Source: Bacteroidota bacterium
GTDB taxonomy: Bacteria; Bacteroidota; Bacteroidia; B-17B0; Aurantibacillaceae
Reading direction: 5' to 3'
Length of the DNA stretch: 50,972 nt
Assembly: GCA_005787585.1 (NCBI GenBank)
Contig: SYAL01000016.1
Coordinates: 1-50,972, forward strand
The notes below the pieces were generated by a model, which searched no databases, was not told where the DNA came from, and saw only the letters and a program-made list of their open reading frames with translations. Positions within the stretch are counted from its first letter, which is position 1. Every line of letters starts with the position of its first letter. The translations under genes and the position numbers were made by a program. Below are positions 27,001-34,076 of the stretch, one piece after another.

Positions 27001-27100
27001 GAGATTTAAAAGGTGCTCCATTTGAAGGGAAAGTAGTTTGAGAAAAACTTTTAATTATAAAAATTTGACAAAGAAAAAATAGTAAAATTTTATTTTGCAT
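24017..27100 (-). CDS. Exported double amidohydrolase-fold protein
   Basis: A 1027-residue protein with a signal peptide (cleavage near IKSFSQ) and two amidohydrolase-type units. The N-terminal unit (~30-430) has GKYIYPSFIDIFCDYG in place of the HxH motif and looks inactive. A middle region (~430-580) is beta-rich. The C-terminal unit (~585-1000) carries the intact motif PGIIDEHSHIAL, histidines in ITCHSYVQSE and FTHILEG, and the aspartate in INSDDAEM, then the LITLNPAKMLHIDDKVGTIEPGKVADLVL tail. It should be a metal-dependent hydrolase in the periplasm, substrate unknown. A TAATTTTG box ends five bases before the ATG. Confidence 0.88.
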   Translation of the reverse strand: MQNKILLFFLCQIFIIKSFSQTTFPSNGAPFKSHSIFAFINANIYADFETLIKNGVLIIKDDKVIAIGETHEIPKNAIIFDLKGKYIYPSFIDIFCDYGLNISKSEKKISFGPQIESNTKGAYGWNQAIKSNVEAYKLFLHNNEQAEEFKKIGIGTVLCSSKDGIVRGSGVLVNLNTQSKENKSIVIDKAAGFYSFSKGSSSQNYPSSLTGGIALLRQTYYDAIWYNKNKSEYNISLDEFNKLQSLPSIFEANDKFNSLRAAKIGEEFNIKYILKGNGNEYQRINDIQNTKLNFIIPVNFPDAFDVEDPFDTESISLTDLKHWELAPTNPASLEKNGIQFCFTTSELKDKNNFLKNIRKSIKYGLSEKTALKALTLNPATFINANNQLGALKPNYFANFFISSKPIFDDDAQIIQHWIAGESSIYSDLNTPDIRGNYTLKFEKNILLQKNYKFNFYGDLAVPSAQLIIDTTKKNIQYTFKNNLISFNFYLDSVNIIRASGYYNANQKRFDGRGQIANGNWFDFELLFISSSDSTKKQQSLKTINLNLGEVFYPFTAFGEPLININGSFKDNWNKFKNKSSNILIKNATVWTNKSDSVLKEHDVYVVDGKIVRIAQNIEIPKTTLVKILDAKGKHLTPGIIDEHSHIALTSGVNEGSKASSAEVRMGDVINPDDINIYRQLSGGVTCAQLLHGSANPIGGQSVLIKLRWGHNAEAMKYEKADGFIKFALGENVKQSNWGDFNTIRFPQTRMGVEQVYVDYFSRAKEYDKQYQAFLKENQKNKNIAFRRDIELETLAEILNKKRFITCHSYVQSEINMLIHLADSFGFKINTFTHILEGFKVADKMKAHGVNASTFSDWWAYKNEVMDAIPYNAAILTKMGINTAINSDDAEMARRLNQEAAKSIKYGNLSETEALKLITLNPAKMLHIDDKVGTIEPGKVADLVLWTNHPLSVYSKVDKTLIDGQIYFDRTEDEKLREAIKIERSRIIAKLIEEKQNGNKVIKAKNKVQRLYHCNTIEGIAEEETGQR

Positions 27101-27105
27101 AAAAT

Positions 27106-27113
27106 CAAAATTA
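27106..27113 (-). promoter_or_regulatory. TAnnTTTG -7 box of the amidohydrolase unit (TAATTTTG)
   Basis: A perfect -7 consensus on the minus strand, five bases (ATTTT) before the ATG at 27100. It predicts a leaderless or nearly leaderless start for a unit that could run through pdxA. Confidence 0.5.
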
Positions 27114-27192
27114 ATCAGTTTTATTTAAATAACTAATTTTAAACAGCTTTTTTATTTTATTAATATATTGTTAATTTTACAATAAAATTTAT

Positions 27193-27819
27193 ATGTACAA
27201 AGGAATTTTACATTCACACTATTTAGTTGTTGTTTTGTTTTTATTAATTTATGTAATAAAAACGATTTTATTATTGAGTAATAAAAATGAGCTACTCGTT
27301 AAGTTTTCAAAAAAAATAAAAATTTTAGAAATAATCGTTAGTACATTGTTTTTAGTATCTGGTATTTATTTGTCAACACAATTGCCATTGGGAGGCAAGT
27401 ATGATTATTTATTTTGGGTAAAAATAATTATGGTATTTTTAGCAATACCAATTGCTGTAATTGGCTTTAAAAAATCAAGTAAAATACTGGCGGCTTCGAG
27501 TTTGTTATTAATTACTGTAAGTTTTGGCATATCCGAAGTTTATTCTAACAGAAAGGGAGAGCGTAAAGAAATTATTAAAAACGAATTAGTTCAAAATGAT
27601 GGTAAATCTCTTTATGAGTCAAATTGTGCTTCTTGTCATGGTTCGAACGGTAAATTATGTTTAGCAGGAGCAAAAGATTTAACGGCAACTTTATTGGATT
27701 TATCTGCTATAAATAAAATTATTTTAGAAGGAAGGGGTTTGATGAGTGCCGTCAACGTAAATCGTGAACAAGCCAATAAAATTGCCGAGTTTGTCAATGG
27801 CAATATCAAAGGCCACTAA
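27193..27819 (+). CDS. SirB-like membrane protein fused to cytochrome c
   Basis: A 208-residue fusion. Residues 1-115 form four transmembrane helices (about 8-27, 45-62, 74-91, 98-115) resembling the SirB2 family, starting with GILHSHYLVVVLFLL. Residues ~130-208 are a class I cytochrome c: haem motif CASCH (C145, C148, H149) and the likely axial methionine M184 in RGLMSAV. This makes a haem protein held to the membrane on the periplasmic side, probably an electron carrier or a subunit of a respiratory complex. No oxidase genes are adjacent. A TAATTTTA box (27172-27179) precedes the ATG by 13 bases. hflX follows after seven bases. Confidence 0.85.
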   Translation: MYKGILHSHYLVVVLFLLIYVIKTILLLSNKNELLVKFSKKIKILEIIVSTLFLVSGIYLSTQLPLGGKYDYLFWVKIIMVFLAIPIAVIGFKKSSKILAASSLLLITVSFGISEVYSNRKGERKEIIKNELVQNDGKSLYESNCASCHGSNGKLCLAGAKDLTATLLDLSAINKIILEGRGLMSAVNVNREQANKIAEFVNGNIKGH

Positions 27820-27826
27820 TTTTATA

Positions 27827-29026
27827 ATGAAATCTGAATTAATTTCTACTGCTATTCCAAATCATTGTTGCGTTTTAATTGGTGTAATCAATAAATTACA
27901 AGATAGTAACCTGGCAAATGAGTACTTAGAGGAATTAGCTTTTTTAGCAGAAACATATGGACTAAAAACAATTAAATCATTTACACAGAAATTAGAAAAG
28001 CCAGATAAAACAAGTTTTATTGGCAAAGGTAAATTATCTGAAATTAGTCAATTTGTTAAAGACAATGCTATTGATGTGGTAGTTTTTGATGATGAATTGT
28101 CGCCTTCGCAACAGCGAAATTTAGAAAAAGAATTAGGAAAAAAGGTATTAGATCGCACTACATTAATTTTAGAAATATTTGAACAGCGGGCTCAAACGGC
28201 TCATGCTAAAACTCAGGTGCAGTTGGCTCAATATCAATACATGTTGCCACGTTTAACAGGTATGTGGACTCATCTGGAAAGACAGCGAGGAGGAACAGGA
28301 ACAAGAGGTGGAGCAGGAGAGAAAGAAATTGAGACTGATAGAAGAATTGTGCGTGATAAAATTGCATTGCTAAAAGAACGTTTGCGGGATATTGACAAAC
28401 AAATGGCTACTCAGAGAAAAAACCGTGGCGAATTAATTCGGGTGGCTTTGGTTGGTTATACAAATGTTGGTAAAAGTACAATTATGAATTTATTAAGTAA
28501 GAGTGCTCTATTTGCTGAAAATAAATTATTTGCCACCTTAGATACAACGGTAAGAAAAGTTACAATTGATAATGTTTTCTTTTTATTAAGTGATACAGTT
28601 GGATTCATTAGAAAATTACCAACAGAATTGGTTGAAAGTTTTAAATCAACTTTAGATGAGGTAAGAGAAGCAGATATCTTAGTTCATGTGGTTGATATTT
28701 CACACAAAAATTTTGAAGAGCATTTAAATGTTGTTAAGCAAACACTAATGGATATTGGTGCTGGTGATAAGCCAGTAATTTTAGTTTTTAATAAAACGGA
28801 TGCATTTTTATATATAAAAAAAGATGATGATGATTTAACGCCCATTCTTAAGGAAAATATTTCGTTAGAAGAAATAAAAAATACTTGGATGAAAAATTTA
28901 AATACTCGTTGTTTATTTATAAGTGCTCATAAAAAAGTAAATATTGATGAGTTCAAAAAAACCTTATACGATTTTGTTAAAGAATTACATATAAAACGCT
29001 ATCCCTATCATAATTTACTTTATTAA
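27827..29026 (+). CDS. hflX: Ribosome-associated GTPase HflX
   Basis: A 399-residue GTPase. The N-terminal HflX domain contains KTSFIGKGKLSEI, VVFDDELSPSQQRNLE and DRTTLILEIFEQRAQTAHAK, followed by the signature glycine-rich linker RGGTGTRGGAGEKEIETDRR. The G domain has G1 GYTNVGKST, G3 DTVGFIRKLP and G4 FNKTDA. HflX splits stalled or stressed 70S ribosomes in other bacteria. The frame is open to a GTG at 27764, but ATG 27827 matches the family start and avoids overlap with the upstream gene. Placement right after a cytochrome gene suggests cotranscription, not a shared function. Confidence 0.95.
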   Translation: MKSELISTAIPNHCCVLIGVINKLQDSNLANEYLEELAFLAETYGLKTIKSFTQKLEKPDKTSFIGKGKLSEISQFVKDNAIDVVVFDDELSPSQQRNLEKELGKKVLDRTTLILEIFEQRAQTAHAKTQVQLAQYQYMLPRLTGMWTHLERQRGGTGTRGGAGEKEIETDRRIVRDKIALLKERLRDIDKQMATQRKNRGELIRVALVGYTNVGKSTIMNLLSKSALFAENKLFATLDTTVRKVTIDNVFFLLSDTVGFIRKLPTELVESFKSTLDEVREADILVHVVDISHKNFEEHLNVVKQTLMDIGAGDKPVILVFNKTDAFLYIKKDDDDLTPILKENISLEEIKNTWMKNLNTRCLFISAHKKVNIDEFKKTLYDFVKELHIKRYPYHNLLY

Positions 29027-29057
29027 TTTAAAAAAATCGTTTATAATTAATCATATT

Positions 29058-29561
29058 ATGAATATTGAATTTAAATATGCGCAATCAGTTGATTTATCAA
29101 AAATAGTTCAAACCTACAATTCTACTATTGAATCTCGAATGGTAACTGCCGATACAGAAATTGTGAGTGTTGATGCTAAGAAAAGTTGGTTTGATTCTCA
29201 TTCTAATCAAAAAAGGCCTTTGTGGATAGTAATAGTAAATGATAATTATGCAGGCTGGATGAGTTTTAGTTCTTTTTATGGAAGACCTGCATATGACGGT
29301 ACAGTTGAACTTAGTATTTATTTAGATGAAAAATTTAGACGGCTTGGTATAGGAAAAAAATGTTTATCAAAAGCGATAGAAGTTTCACCTAGTTTAAAAA
29401 TTCATACACTATTAGGATATATTTTTGGTCATAATACGATTAGTTTAAATTTATTTTATCAGTTTGGATTTGAAAAATGGGCACATTTACCAGAAGTTGC
29501 TAATCTTGATGGAATTTATAGAGATTTAATTATTTTAGGTAAAAAAGTAATGTCTACTTAG
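29058..29561 (+). CDS. GNAT-family N-acetyltransferase, phosphinothricin-type
   Basis: A 167-residue GNAT acetyltransferase of the Pat/Bar type. The acetyl-CoA loop is present (FRRLGIGKKCLSKAIE, the R/QxxGxG/A pattern), with the N-terminal MVTADTE and the C-terminal NTISLNLFYQFGFEKWAHLPEV stretch characteristic of this branch, where the N, the aromatic residues and the LPEV turn are conserved. Known relatives acetylate phosphinothricin, methionine sulfoximine or other amines; the natural substrate here is unknown. The gene follows hflX by 31 bases. Confidence 0.88.
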   Translation: MNIEFKYAQSVDLSKIVQTYNSTIESRMVTADTEIVSVDAKKSWFDSHSNQKRPLWIVIVNDNYAGWMSFSSFYGRPAYDGTVELSIYLDEKFRRLGIGKKCLSKAIEVSPSLKIHTLLGYIFGHNTISLNLFYQFGFEKWAHLPEVANLDGIYRDLIILGKKVMST

Positions 29562-29655
29562 TTAATAACTCAATATTTATTTATAAAAGTGAATACTTAA
29601 TTATTTACCTTTATTTTGAACAAAAATTAAATGATATTAGTTTCACATACTTTTT

Positions 29656-30852
29656 ATGACACATTTATCAGACAGAATAAATAAAATTTCAGAATCTCAA
29701 ACCATAGCCATGGCTCGAAAAAGTCGAGAATTAAAAGCTGAGGGAATAGATATTATAAGTTTAAGTTTAGGAGAGCCAGATTTTAGTACTCCAGATGTTA
29801 TTAAAGAAGTTGCTAAAAAAGCAATTGATGATAATTTTAGTTATTATACTCATGTATCCGGATATTTAGAATTACGAGAAGCAATATGTAAAAAATTTAA
29901 GCGAGATAATGGCTTAGATTTTTCACCAGAAGAAATTGTTGTATCAACTGGAGCTAAACAAAGTATTGCTAATGCTGTTTTGTGTATTGTAAATCCAGGT
30001 GATGAAGTGATTATTCCAGCTCCTTTTTGGGTGAGTTATTTAGAGATTCTTAAATTAGCCGAAGGTATACCGGTAATAGTTGATACAACTATTCAATCTG
30101 ATTTTAAAATATCTCCAAAACAATTAGAAAAAGTAATCACATCAAAAACAAGGTTAATAATGTTGAGTACACCCTGTAATCCAACAGGTTCTGTATATAA
30201 TAAAGAAGAATTAAAAGCTCTGGCTCAAGTTATTATTAATTATCCTGATTTATATATTATTAGTGATGAAATATATGAACATATTAATTTTATAGGTGGT
30301 CATCAAAGTTTCGCCCAGTTTGATTTTATAAAAGAAAGAGTAATCACTATTAATGGAGTATCAAAAGGTTTTGCTATGACGGGATGGCGAGGTGGAATTA
30401 TGGCGGCGCCAAATTGGATTGCACGAGCTTGTGATAAAATTCAGGGTCAATTTACATCTGCCACATCAAGCATAACACAAAAAGCTATGCATAAAGCAAT
30501 GGACTTAGATTTTGATACTTATATTAAACCAATGCGCGATGCTTTTTTAAAAAGAAGGGATTTAGTATTGGGTTTGATGAGTGAAATACCTGGTTTAAAA
30601 ACAAATGTTCCGCAAGGAGCTTTTTATGTTTACCCCGAGGTATCTTATTATTTTGGAAAAAAATATAAAGATTATGTGATTTTAAATGCCACCGATCTTA
30701 CACTTTATTTATTAGAAGAAGGACATTTAGCTTTGGTTCCTGGAGCAGCTTTTGGCGAAGATTGTTACATTCGTTTTTCTTACGCAACCAACGAAGAAAA
30801 TTTAATTGAAGCTTTAAAACGAATGAAAGATGCTTTATCTAAACTCCAATAA
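29656..30852 (+). CDS. aspC: PLP-dependent aminotransferase, aspartate-type (class I)
   Basis: A 398-residue fold-type I aminotransferase. The PLP lysine is K237 (NGVSKGFAMTGWRGG); D204 and Y207 (SDEIYEH) hold the cofactor; the substrate arginine is likely in IRFSYA near the end. CNPTGSVYNKEE and LSLGEPDFSTPD are further family motifs. The overall pattern is that of the aspartate aminotransferase beta subgroup, so transamination of aspartate with 2-oxoglutarate is the best guess; related prephenate or aromatic activity cannot be excluded. A possible -7 box TACCTTTA lies at 29606-29613. rfaE1 follows after 30 bases. Confidence 0.92.
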   Translation: MTHLSDRINKISESQTIAMARKSRELKAEGIDIISLSLGEPDFSTPDVIKEVAKKAIDDNFSYYTHVSGYLELREAICKKFKRDNGLDFSPEEIVVSTGAKQSIANAVLCIVNPGDEVIIPAPFWVSYLEILKLAEGIPVIVDTTIQSDFKISPKQLEKVITSKTRLIMLSTPCNPTGSVYNKEELKALAQVIINYPDLYIISDEIYEHINFIGGHQSFAQFDFIKERVITINGVSKGFAMTGWRGGIMAAPNWIARACDKIQGQFTSATSSITQKAMHKAMDLDFDTYIKPMRDAFLKRRDLVLGLMSEIPGLKTNVPQGAFYVYPEVSYYFGKKYKDYVILNATDLTLYLLEEGHLALVPGAAFGEDCYIRFSYATNEENLIEALKRMKDALSKLQ

Positions 30853-30882
30853 TAATTCATAAACAACCTTTTTAATATAACA

Positions 30883-31899
30883 ATGAAAAAATTTTCTATA
30901 AAAAAAGAGCACATTCGTGAAATTTTTAAATCGTTTAATAATTTAAATGTTTTAATTATCGGAGATGTGATGATCGATAGCTATTTGTGGGGTAAAGTTA
31001 ATAGAATTTCTCCAGAAGCACCTGTTCCAATTGTTACAGTAAAAAATAAAGAAAGGCGGCTAGGAGGTGCTGCTAATGTAGCTTTAAACATTCAAGCTTT
31101 AGGAGCTAATCCGATTTTATGTTCTGTAATTGGAGTAGATTCTGAGGGACAAGCTTTTATGGAACTTTTAAAAACTCAAAAACTAAGTCAAAAAGGAATT
31201 TTAAAAAGTAGAGATAGAATAACAACTGTAAAAACTCGAATTATTGGAAACAATTCACAACTATTAAGAGTTGATGAGGAGGAAGAAACAGATATTATTC
31301 TGAGCGAAACCCAACAATTATTAACTTTAATATCTTACATTATAAATCATGATAAAATTGATGTAATTATTTTTGAAGATTATAATAAAGGATTAATTAA
31401 TACTAAACTAATTTCGAAAGTTGTTGAATTATCTAAAAGTAAAAATATTCCAACGTGTGTAGATCCAAAGAAAAAGAATTTTAATTCTTATAAAGGAGTT
31501 AGTTTATTTAAACCAAATTTAAAAGAATTGCGCGATGGTATTAAATTAGATAATTATATTGAAAATATAAATGAAATACAAAGAGCGGTAAGTAGTTACA
31601 GAGTAAAACATAAAATAGAAACTGTTTTGGTAACACTTGCTGAAAAAGGAGTAATTACTAATTCGAGAAAAGTAAAAGAACATTTGCCTGCTCATATTCG
31701 TTCTATTGCCGATGTGAGTGGTGCTGGCGATACTGTAATTAGTGTTGCTTCTTTATGTCGAGCTTTAGAATGTAGTGATATATTAACTGCTGCTATTTCT
31801 AATCTATCTGGTGGTTTGGTATGTGAACAAATTGGCGTTGTGCCTGTTAATAAAGAACAGTTGCTCGAAGAAGCTTTAAAGCTTGAATTTGTTAAATAA
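30883..31899 (+). CDS. rfaE1: Heptose-7-phosphate kinase (HldA/RfaE domain I)
   Basis: A 338-residue PfkB-family kinase matching the first domain of HldE: LIIGDVMIDSYLWGKVNRISPEAP, RLGGAANVALNIQALGA and the closing DVSGAGDT motif with the catalytic aspartate. It should phosphorylate D-glycero-D-manno-heptose 7-phosphate at C1 in ADP-heptose synthesis for lipopolysaccharide core. The nucleotidyltransferase domain is absent, so a separate RfaE2 protein is needed elsewhere. No other heptose genes are adjacent. Probably in one unit with the aminotransferase upstream. Confidence 0.88.
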   Translation: MKKFSIKKEHIREIFKSFNNLNVLIIGDVMIDSYLWGKVNRISPEAPVPIVTVKNKERRLGGAANVALNIQALGANPILCSVIGVDSEGQAFMELLKTQKLSQKGILKSRDRITTVKTRIIGNNSQLLRVDEEEETDIILSETQQLLTLISYIINHDKIDVIIFEDYNKGLINTKLISKVVELSKSKNIPTCVDPKKKNFNSYKGVSLFKPNLKELRDGIKLDNYIENINEIQRAVSSYRVKHKIETVLVTLAEKGVITNSRKVKEHLPAHIRSIADVSGAGDTVISVASLCRALECSDILTAAISNLSGGLVCEQIGVVPVNKEQLLEEALKLEFVK

Positions 31900-31967
31900 T
31901 TTATTGTTATAAATTAATTTTAATGAAGCAAATTTAGTTTTAAATGTAATTAGGTTATTTTATAAAT

Positions 31968-32696
31968 ATGTTACACGATAAGGTCACACCCTATAATTCT
32001 GATGAAGAAAAAAATACTCAAGTTGCTAAGATGTTCGACAACATCGCTAATAGATATGATTTACTAAATAGTATTTTATCAGCAGGCATTCATAAAGGAT
32101 GGAGAAAGCAGTGTGTAAAGTTATTAAAATCAAGACAACCTATTTGTATTTTGGATGTAGCAACTGGAACAGCCGATTTTGCTATTGAATGTGCAACATT
32201 AAACCCAAGATCTATTTTAGGAATTGATATTAGTGATGGGATGATGGAAGTTGGAAGAGAAAAATTAAAAAGATTAAAATTAGATTCGCTAATTGTTTTA
32301 AAAAATGGAAATGCGGAATCAATTAACCTGTCAACCGATAGTATTGATGCCATTGTTGTTGGGTTTGGTGTTAGAAATTTCCAGGATTTAGAAAAAGGTT
32401 TATCGAATTTATATAGAATATTAAAACCTGGTGGTCAATTAGTAATACTTGAATTTTCTTACCCTCGTTTATGGATAATAAAGATAGTTTATAATTTATA
32501 TTTTTCATACATAACTCCTTTTATGGGAAAAATTTTTTCAAAAGATATCAGAGCATATACTTATCTTACCGAGAGTGTAAAAGCATTTCCTAATAACCAA
32601 AAATTTATTGATATCTTAAATAAAATTAAATTTAAAAACACCCATTTTAAGCTCCTAAGTTTTGGAATTGCAGCTATTTATTATGGCGAAAAGTAA
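31968..32696 (+). CDS. menG: Demethylmenaquinone methyltransferase (UbiE/MenG)
   Basis: A 242-residue SAM-dependent methyltransferase for the last step of menaquinone synthesis. Signatures are AKMFDNIANRYDLLNSILSAGIHKGWRK, the SAM loop DVATGTADFAIE, GIDISDGMMEVGREK, GVRNFQDLEKGLSNLYRILKPGG and the near-C-terminal FGIAAIYYGEK. Since Bacteroidota use menaquinone, the MenG role is preferred over UbiE. The length is full. It converges on pyrC with 12 bases between the stops. Confidence 0.95.
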   Translation: MLHDKVTPYNSDEEKNTQVAKMFDNIANRYDLLNSILSAGIHKGWRKQCVKLLKSRQPICILDVATGTADFAIECATLNPRSILGIDISDGMMEVGREKLKRLKLDSLIVLKNGNAESINLSTDSIDAIVVGFGVRNFQDLEKGLSNLYRILKPGGQLVILEFSYPRLWIIKIVYNLYFSYITPFMGKIFSKDIRAYTYLTESVKAFPNNQKFIDILNKIKFKNTHFKLLSFGIAAIYYGEK

Positions 32697-32708
32697 ACGA
32701 CTAATTAA

Positions 32709-34043
32709 TTATTTTTCAAAGATTAAGCGATTTCCTAAAATAGTCTCATCAAATTTACCATTATCGTAAACTAGATGGCCGTTTACAAAAGTTTTTTCAA
32801 TGTTACTTTTAAAGGTATGACCTTCAAAAGGACTCCAACCGCATTTATATAAAATATTTTGTTTTGTTACAATGTTTGATTTTTTCAAATTAACTAATAC
32901 TATATCTGCATAATAACCTTCTCTTATATAGCCTCGCTTATATATTCTAAACAAATCAGCTACATTATGACTCATTTTTTCAACTATTTTTTCTAATGTT
33001 ATTTTTTTGTCGTGATAAAAATCTAACATAGCTAAAATACTGTGCTGAACTAGAGGACCACCACTAGGGGCTTTTAGATAAGTAAGTTGTTTTTCTTCTA
33101 GTGTGTGTGGAGCATGATCGGTTGCAATTACATCAATTGTATCATTTAAAATAGCTTCAAAAATTTTCGCTCTATCGTATGCTGTTTTAATAGAAGGATT
33201 CCATTTAATAAAATTATTTTTTATTTTATAATCTTCATCACAAAACCAAAGATGATGAATACAAGCTTCGGCAGTTATTTTTTTTTCTTTTAGTGGAATT
33301 TTATTACTGAATAAACTTAATTCTTTAGCACTTGAAATATGTAAAATATGTAAACGAGTATTATGTTTTTTCGCTAATTCTACAGCAAAAGATGATGATT
33401 TATAACAAGCATCTTCATTTCTGATAATAGGGTGAAAATAACTAGGTATATCTTCACCATATTCTGCTTCAATTCGTTTTTGATTTTCTTTAATTATTGG
33501 GTCAAATTCACAATGAGTAGCTATAAGTGCATCTAATTTTGAAAAAAAACCTTCAAGAATAGATTGATGGTCAACTAACATGTCTCCTGTTGAAGAACCC
33601 ATAAAAATTTTTAAGCCACATACTTTAGAATAATCTACTCTTAAAGTCTCTTCTAAATTTATATTTGTGCCTCCCATAAAAAAAGAATAATTTGCTAAAG
33701 AGCATTGTGATGCTCGCTTATATTTTTTTTCAAGTTCAACTATTGTTGTACTTTGAGGTTGAGTATTTGGCATTTCCATAAAGGAGGTAACCCCTCCAGC
33801 AACAGCCGCTTTTGCTTCAGTATAAATTTCACCTTTATGAGTCAATCCTGGTTCTCTAAAATGAACTTGATCATCAATAGCTCCTGGAAATAAATGTAAG
33901 CCTTCGGCATTTATTTCAGTATAATGTTTTGTGTTTTCAATATTTCTTTCAATTTTAGATATGATTCCATTTTCTATCTGGAGATCGCAGCATCTTTGTT
34001 CATTTTCATTAACTATTGTAGCGTTTTTTATTAAATAATTCAT
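32709..34043 (-). CDS. pyrC: Dihydroorotase
   Basis: A 444-residue amidohydrolase of pyrimidine synthesis (carbamoyl-aspartate to dihydroorotate). Motifs: VHFREPGLTHKGEIYTEA, SFMEMPNTQP, the carbamylated-lysine strand LKIFMGSSTGDM, ATHCEFD, LHILHISSA and ATDHAPHTLEEK. In the usual HxH metal motif the first His is Gln59 (DDQVHFRE, H61 kept). I recall this as common in Bacteroidota dihydroorotases, so it is noted but not taken as loss of function. The start lies 33 bases after the dacB stop on the same strand. Confidence 0.92.
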   Translation of the reverse strand: MNYLIKNATIVNENEQRCCDLQIENGIISKIERNIENTKHYTEINAEGLHLFPGAIDDQVHFREPGLTHKGEIYTEAKAAVAGGVTSFMEMPNTQPQSTTIVELEKKYKRASQCSLANYSFFMGGTNINLEETLRVDYSKVCGLKIFMGSSTGDMLVDHQSILEGFFSKLDALIATHCEFDPIIKENQKRIEAEYGEDIPSYFHPIIRNEDACYKSSSFAVELAKKHNTRLHILHISSAKELSLFSNKIPLKEKKITAEACIHHLWFCDEDYKIKNNFIKWNPSIKTAYDRAKIFEAILNDTIDVIATDHAPHTLEEKQLTYLKAPSGGPLVQHSILAMLDFYHDKKITLEKIVEKMSHNVADLFRIYKRGYIREGYYADIVLVNLKKSNIVTKQNILYKCGWSPFEGHTFKSNIEKTFVNGHLVYDNGKFDETILGNRLIFEK

Positions 34044-34076
34044 TTTTTAAAATTAGGTTTCTTATACTTAGTTATT

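Noticed and set aside
27764-27826. GTG start for hflX inside the cytochrome c gene
   Set aside because: The 21 extra codons lie in the coding sequence of the upstream gene in another frame and do not resemble the HflX N-terminus.
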